The notes: generated by a model from the sequence alone, not told the origin. DNA of 64,000 bases from Roseateles toxinivorans (GCA_945898095.1 CAMDHE010000004.1:28016-92015), one strand, 5' to 3'. Counted from the stretch's first letter, positions 8,681 through 17,900 are shown. A program made the numbers and translations.

Positions 8681-9613
8681 CTACTTCAGCGCGCCGGCCA
8701 CGCCGACATCCTGCGCGATGCGCGGCCCGTCGATCAGTTTGCCGATGCGCTCGGCAGTCACCTGCCAGCGGTCATTGCGCGTCTTCAACAGCGCCGCCAG
8801 CGTCGGCAGCAGTTGCTGCGGATCCTCCGGCAGCTCACCCAGCCCCAGATGGAACAGCACACGCACCCAGTCGAGCGTTTCCGCCACGCCGGGGACCTTC
8901 TGCAGATCATCGCGGCGCAAGCGCTGCACAAAGGCGACCGCCTGCTCGACCAACCGCGAATTGGCTTCGGGCACCAGCGTCCGCACGATCTGGATCTCGC
9001 GGGCCAGGGTCGGAAAATCAACAAAATGGAACAGGCAACGACGGCGCAGCGCATCGGATAAATCGCGGGTGCCGTTGCTGGTCAGGATCACCAGCGGCTT
9101 GCTGCGCGCAGTCAAGGTGCCGATTTCGGGCACGGTGACCTGGAACTCGGACAGCATCTCGAGCAGGAAAGCCTCGAAGGCTTCATCGGCGCGGTCGATC
9201 TCGTCGATCAGCAGCACGCAGGGTTCAGGCGAGCGGATCGCCTGCAGCAAGGGCCGCTCGAGCAAGAAGGCTTCCGAAAAGAGGTTGTCGCGCAGCCCCG
9301 CGCGATCGCCATGCCCGGCTTCGGCCAGCCGAATCTCGAGCAATTGACGGCTGTAATTCCATTCATAGACGGCCTGGCTCAGGTCCAGCCCTTCATAGCA
9401 TTGCAATCGCAGCAGCGGCCGACCGAGCGCGCATGCGCAGGCGCCGGCAATAGCGGTCTTGCCGACCCCGGCCGCGCCTTCGAGCAGCAAGGGCCGCTCG
9501 AGCTTGAGTCCCATCCAGACCAGGCTGGCCAGGTCTTCGTCAGCGATATAACCAGCCTTGAAGAGGCGCTCGCGCAAGCCTTCTGGTGTCACCAGCGCAT
9601 CATTCAGTGACAT
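8681..9613 (-). CDS. coxD: CoxD-like MoxR-family AAA+ ATPase
   Basis: 310 residues. Walker A is GAAGVGKT, Walker B is VLLIDEIDRAD, sensor 1 is ILTSNGTRDL, and the arginine finger region is ALRRRCLFHF. MoxR ATPases pair with VWA proteins as metal-insertion chaperones. CoxD is required for sulfur and copper insertion into CoxL in Oligotropha. I start at the ATG at 9613, preceded by AAGGGG; an in-frame GTG one codon earlier is less likely. coxG lies nine bases upstream and coxE five bases downstream. Confidence 0.92.
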   Translation of the reverse strand: MSLNDALVTPEGLRERLFKAGYIADEDLASLVWMGLKLERPLLLEGAAGVGKTAIAGACACALGRPLLRLQCYEGLDLSQAVYEWNYSRQLLEIRLAEAGHGDRAGLRDNLFSEAFLLERPLLQAIRSPEPCVLLIDEIDRADEAFEAFLLEMLSEFQVTVPEIGTLTARSKPLVILTSNGTRDLSDALRRRCLFHFVDFPTLAREIQIVRTLVPEANSRLVEQAVAFVQRLRRDDLQKVPGVAETLDWVRVLFHLGLGELPEDPQQLLPTLAALLKTRNDRWQVTAERIGKLIDGPRIAQDVGVAGALK

Positions 9614-9622
9614 CACAGCCCC

Positions 9623-10222
9623 TTATTTTCCGCCGAACAGCCCGCTGAAGAAATTACGAATCAGCGCCCACAAGATCGCCAGCCCGTTCAATTCCTTGGC
9701 AACCACAGGCGCAGCGGGTATCGGTGCTGACGCTGCGATTTCCCCGGCTTGAACCGCCGCTGCCGCTTGCAAAGCTGCGGCCTTTTGCGAAAAAGTGACG
9801 GCAAACTGTCCCAGGATCATGTCCGACACCGAACTCATCATGCGGCCACCGAATTGCGCGAACTTGCCGTTGACGATCACATCAGCCTTGCCCTGCAAAA
9901 TGCAATGCCCGCCCTCACCGGCGATCAGCGTCGCGGTCAACTCCATCGATGCCGAGCTGCCGCCCTTGTCAGCGCCTTTACCGAGCATTTTCAGCAGGCG
10001 CGTCGCCGGGTCGATGGCCAGCAACTCGATCGTGCCGGCAAATGCGGCCACCGCCGGACCGACCTTGACCCTGACGCTGCCCTTGTAATGAGTCGGATCG
10101 ATGACTTCGGTGATCTGCGCGCCTGGCATGCAGGTTGCCAGCTCGTTGACGTTGGACAGAATCGCCCAAGCGGCGTCGAGCCCGGCCGCGACCGGGTATT
10201 GCTTGTCGATGGTGACTTCCAT
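9623..10222 (-). CDS. coxG: CoxG-like CO dehydrogenase subunit G (SRPBCC domain, membrane anchor)
   Basis: 199 residues. An SRPBCC/START-like domain (about 1-150) has the CoxG pattern CMPGAQ near residue 32, GSVRVKVGP and the QGKADVIVNGKFAQFGGRM segment. An Ala/Pro-rich linker follows, then a short hydrophobic C-terminal tail (LAILWALIRNFFSGLFGG) that can sit at the membrane. CoxG anchors CO dehydrogenase to the inner membrane so that electrons reach the quinone pool. It is the first gene after a terminator-like hairpin that separates it from coxL. Here it comes before coxD, unlike the order in Oligotropha. Confidence 0.9.
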   Translation of the reverse strand: MEVTIDKQYPVAAGLDAAWAILSNVNELATCMPGAQITEVIDPTHYKGSVRVKVGPAVAAFAGTIELLAIDPATRLLKMLGKGADKGGSSASMELTATLIAGEGGHCILQGKADVIVNGKFAQFGGRMMSSVSDMILGQFAVTFSQKAAALQAAAAVQAGEIAASAPIPAAPVVAKELNGLAILWALIRNFFSGLFGGK

Positions 10223-10233
10223 GGATGCTCTCT

Positions 10234-10266
10234 AAAAAATGAAACGGGCGCGACCGAGCGCGCCCG
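10234..10266 (-). terminator. Terminator-like hairpin between coxL and coxG
   Basis: Read on the minus strand, a perfect 8-bp GC stem (CGGGCGCG/CGCGCCCG) with a 6-nt loop is followed at once by TTTCATTTTTT. That is the form of an intrinsic terminator. It lies within an operon, so it more likely reduces transcription into the accessory genes than stops it entirely. Confidence 0.7.
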
Positions 10267-10284
10267 CTTGGTCTTGCGAATGGC

Positions 10285-12687
10285 TCAGCTTGCCAGACCT
10301 GCCTGCTTCAACTGCTGCCAGACCCGATAAGCCGAATGCGGCATATTGAAATGCGTCACGTCCAGATGCGCGAAGGCATCGACCATGGCGCTGGTGAAGG
10401 TCGGGATACTGCCGACATGCGGCGATTCAGCCACGCCCTTAGCACCCAGCGGGTGATGCGGCGAGGGCGTGACGGTGAAGTCGGTTTCCCAGATCGGCGT
10501 TTCGACCGCCGTAGGCAGGAAGTAATCCATCAGCGAGTTGCCCTGGATATTGCCCTGCTTGTCAAAGGACAGCAACTGGCCCATCGCGACTGCAAAGCCT
10601 TCGGTCAGCCCGCCGTGGATCTGCCCTTCGATGATCATCGGATTGATGCGGGTGCCGCAATCGTCGAGCGCATAGAAACGGCGGATCTTGGTTTCGCCCG
10701 TGCCCTTGTCGATGTCGACCACACAAAGATAAATCCCGAATGGGAAGGTGAAGTTCGGTGGGTCGTAGTAATGCACCGCTTCGAGTCCGGGCTCCAAGCC
10801 GGCCGGCGGCTGGTTGTAGGCCGCCCAGGCGATGTCCTTCATCGTCTTGAACTTGGCATCGTCGCCGTGAACCTTGAAACGATCGACTTCCCATTCAAGG
10901 TCGGCTTCGCTGACTTCAAGCAGATGGGCGGCAATCTTCTTCGCCTTGGCGTGGATCTTGCGCGCCGCCATTGCGATCGCTGCACCGGCCACCGGGGTCG
11001 AGCGCGAGCCATAAGTGCCCAGACCATAGGGTGCGGTATGGGTATCGCCTTCCTCGACCTGGATCACTTCGGACGGCAGTCCGAGCTCGGTGGCGATGAT
11101 CTGCGCATAGGTGGTCTGGTGACCCTGACCTTGCGAGATCGTTCCCATCCTGGCGATCGCGCTGCCGGTCGGATGGACGCGGATTTCGCAGGAATCGAAC
11201 ATGCCGACGCCCAAAATATCGCAAATCTTGCTCGGGCCGGCGCCGACCACTTCGGTGAAACTGACCAGGCCGATGCCCATCAATGTCGGGCAGTCCGGAT
11301 CGGCGCGTTTGAGCGCCTGCTCGGCACGCAGGCCCTTGTAGTCAACCGCGGCCAGCACCTTGTCGAGCGCTGGCTGGTAGTTGCCCGAGTCATAGTCGAA
11401 ACCCAGCGCCGAGCGGTAGGGGAACTGCTCGGGCTTGATGAAGTTCTTCGAGCGGATTTCGGCCTTGTCCATGCCAAGCTTTTGCGCCAGCACATCGACC
11501 ATCCGTTCGATCAGATAAACCGCTTCGGTGACCCGGAACGAACAGCGATAGGCGACGCCTCCCGGCGCCTTGTTGGTGTAGACACCGTCGACCTTGCAAT
11601 AGGCGTTGGCGATGTCATAGCTGCCGGTGCAGATATGGAACATGCCGGCGGGGAACTTGGTCGGGTCAGCGCAGGCGTCGAAAGCGCCATGGTCTGCGAT
11701 CACATTGGCGCGCAAGCCGAGGATCTTGCCCTCGGCAGTCGCGGCCAGTTCGCCGGTCATGTGATAGTCGCGGGCAAAGCCGGTGCTCGACAAATTCTCG
11801 ATCCGGTCCTCGATCCATTTGACCGGGCGGCCGAGCACGATCGAAGCGACGATCGCGCAGACATAGCCGGGATAGATCGGCACCTTGTTGCCGAAACCGC
11901 CGCCGATATCAGGCGAGATGATGCGCACCTTGGACTCAGGGATGCCCGACAGCATCGACACCACCGTGCGCACGATATGCGGGGCCTGGCTGGTCAGCCA
12001 GGTCGTCAGCTCACCGCGGATCGGGTCAAACGAAGCGACCGCGCCGCAGGTCTCGAGCGGGCAGGGATGGACGCGCGGGTACAGCATGTCCTGCTTGACA
12101 GTCACCGGCGCGCTGGCAAAGACGGCATCGGTGGCATCCTTGTCGCCTGCATCCCAGCTGAAGATATGGTTGTGGTGATAGCGTTTGCCATGTGCACCCT
12201 CGGTTTTGCCGGCGAGGTCTTCGCGCAGCACCGGGGCACCTTCCTTCAGCGCTTCGAACGGGTCAACGACAGCATCGAGTTCCTCATATTCGACTTCCAC
12301 CGCTTCCACCCCGTCGGCCGCAGCGTATCGATCGGTAGCGATCACAACGGCCACTTCCTGCATCTGGAAATGGACCTTTTCGTCGGCCAGCACGGCTTGC
12401 ACATCGCCGGCCAGCGTCGGCATCCAGTGCAGTTTCAAGGGCTTCAGGTCGGCTGCCGTCAGCACCGCGATCACACCGGGTATCTTCAGCGCTTCTTCCT
12501 TGTTGATGCGCTTGATGCGCGCATGGGCAAGCGGCGAGCGAACGATGTCCATGAAGACCATGTCCGGCAGCTTGATGTCATCGACATAATTGCCCTTGCC
12601 CTGGATGAATCTTGCGTCTTCTTTGCGAAGGCGCGATTCGCCCATGCCCATCAGGGCTTTTTCACGCTCACTAGCTGGTGCGTTCAT
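10285..12687 (-). CDS. coxL: Aerobic carbon monoxide dehydrogenase large subunit, form I
   Basis: The molybdenum subunit of Mo-Cu CO dehydrogenase, which oxidises CO with water to CO2. The 800-residue protein starts at the ATG at 12687 behind AAGGAG; Oligotropha CoxL has 809. The decisive feature is AYRCSFR, with the Cu-ligand Cys at about residue 382 (388 in Oligotropha). Form II homologues carry AYRGAGR instead. Other xanthine-oxidase-family features include GGGFGNKVP near the Mo site, QGQGHQTTYAQI, and the C-terminal GAKGVAESPHVG with the active-site Glu. The gene follows coxS after 16 bases. True CO oxidation is well supported because the whole maturation set is present. Confidence 0.95.
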   Translation of the reverse strand: MNAPASEREKALMGMGESRLRKEDARFIQGKGNYVDDIKLPDMVFMDIVRSPLAHARIKRINKEEALKIPGVIAVLTAADLKPLKLHWMPTLAGDVQAVLADEKVHFQMQEVAVVIATDRYAAADGVEAVEVEYEELDAVVDPFEALKEGAPVLREDLAGKTEGAHGKRYHHNHIFSWDAGDKDATDAVFASAPVTVKQDMLYPRVHPCPLETCGAVASFDPIRGELTTWLTSQAPHIVRTVVSMLSGIPESKVRIISPDIGGGFGNKVPIYPGYVCAIVASIVLGRPVKWIEDRIENLSSTGFARDYHMTGELAATAEGKILGLRANVIADHGAFDACADPTKFPAGMFHICTGSYDIANAYCKVDGVYTNKAPGGVAYRCSFRVTEAVYLIERMVDVLAQKLGMDKAEIRSKNFIKPEQFPYRSALGFDYDSGNYQPALDKVLAAVDYKGLRAEQALKRADPDCPTLMGIGLVSFTEVVGAGPSKICDILGVGMFDSCEIRVHPTGSAIARMGTISQGQGHQTTYAQIIATELGLPSEVIQVEEGDTHTAPYGLGTYGSRSTPVAGAAIAMAARKIHAKAKKIAAHLLEVSEADLEWEVDRFKVHGDDAKFKTMKDIAWAAYNQPPAGLEPGLEAVHYYDPPNFTFPFGIYLCVVDIDKGTGETKIRRFYALDDCGTRINPMIIEGQIHGGLTEGFAVAMGQLLSFDKQGNIQGNSLMDYFLPTAVETPIWETDFTVTPSPHHPLGAKGVAESPHVGSIPTFTSAMVDAFAHLDVTHFNMPHSAYRVWQQLKQAGLAS

Positions 12688-12703
12688 CTGATTCTCCTTG
12701 GCT

Positions 12704-13192
12704 TCAAGCAGCAACTGAGGCTTGTTGCAGGGCCTTGGCCGCATGCAAGACAGCCTTGACGATGTTCTGGTAACCGGTGCAACGGCATAGATTGCCCGAC
12801 ATGCCGACGCGTACTTCCTCTGCGCTCGGATTCGGGTTGTCCTGCAGGAACCGGTAGGCCCGCATCATCATGCCCGGCGTACAGAAGCCGCATTGCAAGC
12901 CATGCTCCTTGTAGAAACCTTCCTGCACTGCGTGCAGCAGTCCGGCATTGGCCAGACCCTCGACAGTTTTGACATCGCTGCCGTCGCATTGCACCGCCAG
13001 ATGAGTGCAGGACTTGACCGACTGCCCGTCAAGGTCGACAGTGCAAGTGCCGCAATGGCTGGTCTCGCAGCCGATATGGGCGCCGGTCAGGTTCATTTTT
13101 TCACGCAGAAAATGGATCAGCAGCGTGCGCGGTTCGACCGCCTCTTCGACCTGACGGCCATTCACTGTCATCGAAACTATTTTTTTGCTCAT
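12704..13192 (-). CDS. coxS: Aerobic carbon monoxide dehydrogenase small [2Fe-2S] subunit
   Basis: 162 residues with two [2Fe-2S] clusters that carry electrons from the Mo centre to FAD. The N-terminal plant-ferredoxin-type site uses C42, C47, C50 and C62. The C-terminal helical site uses C101, C104, C136 and C138. I chose the ATG at 13192 ([12 protein letters not shown]), which has GGAG at a good distance and gives the usual length; an ATG at 13228 would overlap the coxM stop region. It lies between coxM (26-base gap) and coxL (16-base gap), forming the M-S-L structural operon. Confidence 0.95.
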   Translation of the reverse strand: MSKKIVSMTVNGRQVEEAVEPRTLLIHFLREKMNLTGAHIGCETSHCGTCTVDLDGQSVKSCTHLAVQCDGSDVKTVEGLANAGLLHAVQEGFYKEHGLQCGFCTPGMMMRAYRFLQDNPNPSAEEVRVGMSGNLCRCTGYQNIVKAVLHAAKALQQASVAA

Positions 13193-13218
13193 GCCTGAAA
13201 TCTCCGTGTTTTGTTCGT

Positions 13219-14082
13219 TCAATGGCAACGCGAAGCAGCGATGAGGATGGCGCGCCGCGTCATCTCGCCGGCCATCGCGGTCTTGTACTCGGCGTCGCCG
13301 CGCAGGTCTTCAGCCGGATCGCAGATCGCACGCACCGCAGCCACCACCGCATCGAGGGTGGCCGGGGTCAAGGCCTGCCCGACCAGCAGCGCTTCAGCAG
13401 CGCTGGCGCGCAAGGCCGTAGGCGCCACATTGGTCAGGCCGATGCTGGCATGGGTGACGAGGCCGCCCGTCATGCGCAGCACGACGGCAGCGCCTGCAGT
13501 GGCCCAGTCGCCGGTCTTGCGCTTGAGTTTCTTGTAGCTGGAACCTGTGCCGGCGGCAAAAGGCGTCACCAGAATGGCGGTGAGCAATTCGTTCTCGGCC
13601 AACTCGGTCATATAAGTGCCGTGGAAGAAATCGACGGCCTGGACCTGTCGCTCGCCGTTGGGCCCCTGCAGCACAAAGGTGGCGTCGAGCGCCATCGCGA
13701 TGGCCGGATGGTCATTGCCAGGGTCACCATGGGCGATGTCGCCGCCAATCGTGCCGCGATTGCGCACCTGGGGGTCCGCGATCAGCAAAGCCGCCTCGGC
13801 CAGCAAAGGCAAATGTTCGCTCAGCAAACTCGAGGCGATCAGCTCGGTTTCGGTCGTCATCGCACCGATGCGGATCCGGCCAGCGACTTCAGAAATGCCG
13901 CGCAGCTCAGGAATACGGTTGATGTCGATCAGCGCGCCTGGTTGGGCGAAGCGCAGCTTCATCATCGGCAGCAGGCTATGCCCACCAGCCAGCAGCTTGG
14001 CATCATCGCCAAGACTTGCCAGCAGCGAAATCGCTTCGCTGATCGAGCGCGGCGCGTGGTATTCGAATGAGGGTGGAATCAC
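13219..14082 (-). CDS. coxM: Aerobic carbon monoxide dehydrogenase medium FAD subunit, GTG start
   Basis: 287 residues, essentially the size of Oligotropha CoxM. The two FAD-binding stretches are [13 protein letters not shown] (near residue 32) and [17 protein letters not shown] (near residue 110). It passes electrons from the CoxS clusters to the membrane quinone pool. I chose a GTG start at 14082: AGGAG lies six bases upstream, and the protein then begins [11 protein letters not shown] as in its relatives. The open frame extends further upstream to 14178, but that part has no family match. It is the first gene of the minus-strand cox operon. Confidence 0.93.
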   Translation of the reverse strand: MIPPSFEYHAPRSISEAISLLASLGDDAKLLAGGHSLLPMMKLRFAQPGALIDINRIPELRGISEVAGRIRIGAMTTETELIASSLLSEHLPLLAEAALLIADPQVRNRGTIGGDIAHGDPGNDHPAIAMALDATFVLQGPNGERQVQAVDFFHGTYMTELAENELLTAILVTPFAAGTGSSYKKLKRKTGDWATAGAAVVLRMTGGLVTHASIGLTNVAPTALRASAAEALLVGQALTPATLDAVVAAVRAICDPAEDLRGDAEYKTAMAGEMTRRAILIAASRCH

Positions 14083-14338
14083 TTCGTCTCCTATTTTGTC
14101 GGCCTGGACGGCCTTTTGAACGATGGATGGGCGCCGCTTCAGACCCGAGCTGAGAGGCCAAGGACCCGAATGAATCAAATCATATACATCTTAATCAAGG
14201 TTGTTTGATGCTGCGCAAGAACAAAAAAAATTTGTTATCGTCGAAGCAACACATGTTGATATGAAGCCGCCGGCGACGCCACAGGGTTTGCCCGCGTGTC
14301 AACATACGACATCAAAAAAACAGACAAAGACAAGCAAC

Positions 14339-15031
14339 ATGATCGTGAAACCCCAGGCCCATTGGCTGGCCAGAGGCATAGGCTCCGCGACTACGGCGCC
14401 ACTGCTGCTGCTGGCCATCGTCGGCGTGACGCTGTGGTTGCTGGAGCGCAGCACGCAGCCGGTAAAGCAGTCCGCTTTGCTGATCCTGGCAGCCCTGCTG
14501 GTTGTCGCAGCAGGTTGCGCCGCTTTGGCCTGGGTTCGCCCGGAGCGGGCTGGACTTTCTCCTCCGCATGTGATGCTGTCGCTGGGTTTCGGCGGCATGC
14601 TGCTCGGGCTTCTTTACGATTTCTTTCAGAATGGCCCGGACCGTCTGGGAACTTTGTGTGCCCAATCGGGCAATCTTGATTTCATCGACAGCCTGCGCCT
14701 GCATGCGGAATTCCTGCCCGGCATGCATGTCGGCATGCTGGCCGGCGGCTTGCTGGCGATACCGAGCCTGCGCTTACTGCGGCCGCATTGCGGGCGCGTG
14801 CTGTGCTCGCTGTTTGCACAAAACCTGCTCTGTTCGGCCTGGATGCTGGTTGGCATGACGGCCGGCGCGCTGTGGCTTTCACGCTGGCAAATCGGCAACG
14901 GCGACAGCACAATCGCAGGCATGCTCGGTGGTATGTTCTGCGGCATGACCTGGGGCATGGTCATCAGCGTGGCGCTCTACCGGGCTTATTTTTCATGGCG
15001 CGAGCGCGCCGCATTGCGCATTCAAGGGTAA
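14339..15031 (+). CDS. Uncharacterised polytopic membrane protein next to the cox genes
   Basis: About 230 residues if the ATG at 14339 is used; the frame is open to 14201, so the start is uncertain. I see about five hydrophobic segments (for example TTAPLLLLAIVGVTLWLL, ALLILAALLVVAAGCAALAW, and a Gly/Met-rich GMLGGMFCGMTWGMVISVAL). The second half is unusually rich in Met, His and Cys within or near membrane segments, such as EFLPGMHVGMLAGG. It lies divergent from coxM and four bases before the xdhC/coxF-type gene, so it probably belongs to the cox locus. I do not recognise the family. Possible roles are metal handling or sensing, but nothing here proves one. Confidence 0.6.
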   Translation: MIVKPQAHWLARGIGSATTAPLLLLAIVGVTLWLLERSTQPVKQSALLILAALLVVAAGCAALAWVRPERAGLSPPHVMLSLGFGGMLLGLLYDFFQNGPDRLGTLCAQSGNLDFIDSLRLHAEFLPGMHVGMLAGGLLAIPSLRLLRPHCGRVLCSLFAQNLLCSAWMLVGMTAGALWLSRWQIGNGDSTIAGMLGGMFCGMTWGMVISVALYRAYFSWRERAALRIQG

Positions 15032-15035
15032 GTCG

Positions 15036-16025
15036 ATGGAAAGTCTTGATCTGCAGGTTCTCAACGATGCCTTGGCCTGGCGCCGCAGTGGCCATGCGGT
15101 CAGCCTGGTGACTGTCGTGCAAACCTGGGGCAGCGCGCCGCGGCCACCGGGGGCATTGCTGGCCATCCGCGACGACGGTTTGGTGAGCGGCTCGGTCTCG
15201 GGCGGCTGTATCGAGGACGATCTGATCGCCCGCACCAAGGCCTTGCTGGTCAGCGCCGAGCCTCAATCTGCGCCTGCCCTGCCGACCTTGATCACATATG
15301 GCGTCAGCAAGGAGGAGGCGACCCGCTTCGGACTGCCCTGCGGCGGCACTTTGGAGTTGGTGCAGGAGCCGCTGCTGAACTTCGACTGGATCGAGCAGTT
15401 GCTGGCGCGGACTTCAGCACATCATTTGGTTGCACGCCAATTGACCTTGGCCACCGGCGAGGTTTCGTTGTCGGACGCGCAGCGGGGTCAGGCGCTGCAA
15501 TTCGACGGCAAGACCTTGACCACCATGTTCGGGCCGAAATGGCGGCTGTTGCTGATCGGCGCCGGTCAGTTGTCTATGGCGGTGGCGCAAATCGCGACGA
15601 TGCTCGACTTCGAAGTGCTGATCTGCGACCCGCGAGAAGAATATGCCGCAGCGCTGAATGAAGGCTTGGCCGGCGTGAGCCGGGTTGCGGGGATGCCCGA
15701 CGACGCGGTCGACCTGCTGGTTCCCGATGCCCATATGGCGGTGGTGGCGCTGACCCATGACCCCAAGCTCGACGACATGGCCTTGATCGCGGCTTTGCAA
15801 TCGAATGCCTTTTATGTCGGCGCGCTAGGCTCCAAGCGCAACCAGGCGACGCGCAAACAGCGCTTGGCCGAGCATTTTGATTTAAGCCAGGAGCAGCTCT
15901 CGCGCCTGCATGGGCCGGTCGGGCTGGCACTTGGCGCCAAGACACCGGCGGAGATTGCGGTCTCGATCGCAGCTGAACTGGTGCTGGCGAAAAATACGCC
16001 TGCGACCGGCAGCTCTACCAGCTGA
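15036..16025 (+). CDS. XdhC/CoxF-family molybdenum hydroxylase maturation protein
   Basis: 329 residues in two parts. The N-terminal XdhC/CoxI domain has VTVVQTWGSAPRPPGA and SGSVSGGCIED. The C-terminal NAD-binding-like Rossmann domain has LLIGAGQLSMAVAQIA and DPREEYA, ending in HGPVGLALGAKTPAEIAVSI. XdhC proteins bind the Mo cofactor and oversee its sulfuration before insertion. In cox clusters the homologues are CoxF and CoxI, and the two-domain form fits CoxF best. It is on the opposite strand from coxMSL but within the same locus. An AAGGG ribosome-binding site precedes the ATG. Confidence 0.85.
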   Translation: MESLDLQVLNDALAWRRSGHAVSLVTVVQTWGSAPRPPGALLAIRDDGLVSGSVSGGCIEDDLIARTKALLVSAEPQSAPALPTLITYGVSKEEATRFGLPCGGTLELVQEPLLNFDWIEQLLARTSAHHLVARQLTLATGEVSLSDAQRGQALQFDGKTLTTMFGPKWRLLLIGAGQLSMAVAQIATMLDFEVLICDPREEYAAALNEGLAGVSRVAGMPDDAVDLLVPDAHMAVVALTHDPKLDDMALIAALQSNAFYVGALGSKRNQATRKQRLAEHFDLSQEQLSRLHGPVGLALGAKTPAEIAVSIAAELVLAKNTPATGSSTS

Positions 16026-16051
16026 TTGAGACAAAGCGCTCAGCGAGGCCT

Positions 16052-16077
16052 GATAATGCCGCGCCAAGCATGGCGCG
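16052..16077. other. Possible -10 element and 7-bp hairpin before matB
   Basis: GATAAT at 16052-16057 is a plausible -10 for the downstream gene, but no good -35 is seen. Immediately after it, 16060-16077 form a perfect stem-loop (CGCGCCA-AGCA-TGGCGCG) without a U-tract, so this is not a clear terminator. Confidence 0.3.
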
Positions 16078-16143
16078 ACCAGGACCCCAGATGATTGCAA
16101 GCGAGAACCGCATGAACCGGCAAGCTGCCGCTCAAGGGCAAGC

Positions 16144-17676
16144 ATGAGCAACGCCAACTTGTTCTGCGCCTTGCGCAAGGCTTTTCCTGCTGACCTCGAT
16201 GCCACCGCGATCGAATGCGCCGATGGCTCGCGACTGAGCTATAGCTGGCGCGACCTCGACATGGCTTCGGCCAGGATGGCCAATCTGCTGGTTTCGCTGG
16301 ATCTTCCCGCCGGCAGTCGCGTCGCCGTGCAAACCGAAAAAAGCGTGGAAGCGCTGCTGCTTTATCTGGCCGTGCTGCGCGCCGGTTATGTCTATCTGCC
16401 GCTGAACAATGCCTACCAGGGCAGCGAGATTGAATATTTCATCGGCAATGCCGAACCGGCGGTCGTGGTCTGCGCCGACAAGAACTTCAGCTGGGTCTCG
16501 AAGATCGCTTTCAAGGCCGGCACGCAATATGTCTTCACGCTGAACGAAGACCGCAACGGCAGCCTGCTCGACCGCGCCGCAGCGATGAGTGACAGCCATG
16601 AACCGGCGTTCAAGAAGGCTGACGACATGGCCGCCATCCTCTACACCAGCGGCACGACCGGTGCCGCCAAGGGCGCGATGCTCAGCCATGGCAATTTGCT
16701 CAGCAATGCGCAAACGCTGAAGACTTACTGGGATTGGAAAAAAGACGACGTGCTGATCCATGTGCTGCCGATTTTCCATGTGCATGGGCTTTTTGTGGCT
16801 TCGCATGGCGCGCTGCTGAACGGCAGCAAGATGATCTGGTTCAGCAAGTTCGATCCGCGCGCGGTGATCACCCGTTTCGCCGATGCAACGCTCTTGATGG
16901 GAGTGCCGACGCTCTATGTGCGAATGCTGGCCGAGGCTTCGCTGACGCCTGCAGTCTGCAGCAAGATGCGGCTCTTCATCAGCGGTTCGGCGCCCTTGCT
17001 GGTCGAAACCTTCCGCGACTGGCAGCAGCGCAGCGGCCAGACGATTCTGGAACGCTATGGCATGAGCGAAACGCTGATGCTGACCTCCAATCCCTGCAAA
17101 CCTGCAGACGGTGAGCGCATTGGCGGCACCGTCGGCCTTGCTTTGCCGGGCGTTGAAGTCCGGGTGACTGACGACGCCGGCCAGGTTTGCGCTGCTGACG
17201 AGATCGGCAATCTCGAGGTGCGCGGACCGAATGTCTTCAGCGGCTATTGGCGCATGCCGGAAAAGACCCGCGCCGAATTCAGCGTCGACGGCTGGTTCAA
17301 GACCGGCGACCTCGGCCAGTTCGACGCCAAAGGCTATTTCACCATCGTCGGCCGCAGCAAGGATCTGATCATTACCGGTGGCTACAACGTTTATCCGGCC
17401 GAGGTTGAAGGCTATCTGAATGACATGCCGGGCGTGTCCGAATCGGCCGTGATCGGTGTGCCCCATGCCGATTTCGGCGAAGCCGTTGTCGCGGTGCTGA
17501 TTGCCAAGCCAGGCGCCACGCTCGATGCCGCAGCCATCGGCGCTGCCCTGAAGGCCAGGATTGCGAACTTCAAGGTACCCAAACAGATCTTCATCACCAG
17601 CGAGTTGCCGCGCAACACGATGGGCAAGGTGCAGAAGAACCTGCTGCGCGAGCAGCACAAGAAGCTGTTTCCATGA
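16144..17676 (+). CDS. matB: Malonyl-CoA synthetase (MatB-like acyl-CoA ligase)
   Basis: Activates malonate (or methylmalonate) to its CoA ester with ATP in the cytoplasm. The 510-residue ANL-superfamily enzyme has the P-loop YTSGTTGAAKGAMLSHGN near residue 163, the A5 motif ERYGMSET, and the A7/A8 motifs KTGDLG and GRSKDLIITGGYNVYP. The catalytic Lys lies in NTMGKVQKN near the C-terminus. CSKMRLFISGSAPLL and GPNVFSGYWRMPEKT are characteristic of MatB. The gene carries AAGGG before its ATG and overlaps the following small gene by four bases. A general short-chain acyl-CoA ligase is the main alternative. Confidence 0.85.
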   Translation: MSNANLFCALRKAFPADLDATAIECADGSRLSYSWRDLDMASARMANLLVSLDLPAGSRVAVQTEKSVEALLLYLAVLRAGYVYLPLNNAYQGSEIEYFIGNAEPAVVVCADKNFSWVSKIAFKAGTQYVFTLNEDRNGSLLDRAAAMSDSHEPAFKKADDMAAILYTSGTTGAAKGAMLSHGNLLSNAQTLKTYWDWKKDDVLIHVLPIFHVHGLFVASHGALLNGSKMIWFSKFDPRAVITRFADATLLMGVPTLYVRMLAEASLTPAVCSKMRLFISGSAPLLVETFRDWQQRSGQTILERYGMSETLMLTSNPCKPADGERIGGTVGLALPGVEVRVTDDAGQVCAADEIGNLEVRGPNVFSGYWRMPEKTRAEFSVDGWFKTGDLGQFDAKGYFTIVGRSKDLIITGGYNVYPAEVEGYLNDMPGVSESAVIGVPHADFGEAVVAVLIAKPGATLDAAAIGAALKARIANFKVPKQIFITSELPRNTMGKVQKNLLREQHKKLFP

Positions 17677-17900
17677 GCAACTGCGGGCCGATTTGCCCGC
17701 GTTGCGGCGGGGCTTTTGTGTGCGGCGCAGCCAATGGCAGCTGCGCCTGTTTTGACCTTGCATTGAGTGATTCATTGCGCCAGCAGATCGCTGCCAGTTT
17801 CAACGACTGTCTATGCGTCTCCTGCCTGACGGATCTGTCAGAAGCGGGCAAAAGCTTGACTTCCCAAGCAGGGTTCGAGAGTTTGACAGGGGAGAAATAG
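17673..17900 (+). CDS. Cysteine-rich CWC-type small protein
   Basis: 75 residues. The N-terminal CPRCGGAFVCG pair, the later C-x-C (CACF) and the C-terminal CLCVSCL spacing match the cysteine-rich CWC family, a probable zinc-binding protein of unknown role common in Betaproteobacteria. The usual Trp of C-W-C is Ala here. The ATG overlaps the matB stop (ATGA), so it is coupled to that gene. Confidence 0.75.
   Translation: MSNCGPICPRCGGAFVCGAANGSCACFDLALSDSLRQQIAASFNDCLCVSCLTDLSEAGKSLTSQAGFESLTGEK

Noticed and set aside
10336..12759. An 800-codon open frame on the plus strand opposite coxL
   Set aside because: It is fully antisense to a gene with clear family identity; its product is rich in Arg, His and Gln without motifs, as expected for a shadow of GC-rich coding sequence.
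16132..17775. A 547-codon minus-strand frame opposite matB
   Set aside because: Shadow of matB; no motif or ribosome-binding site.
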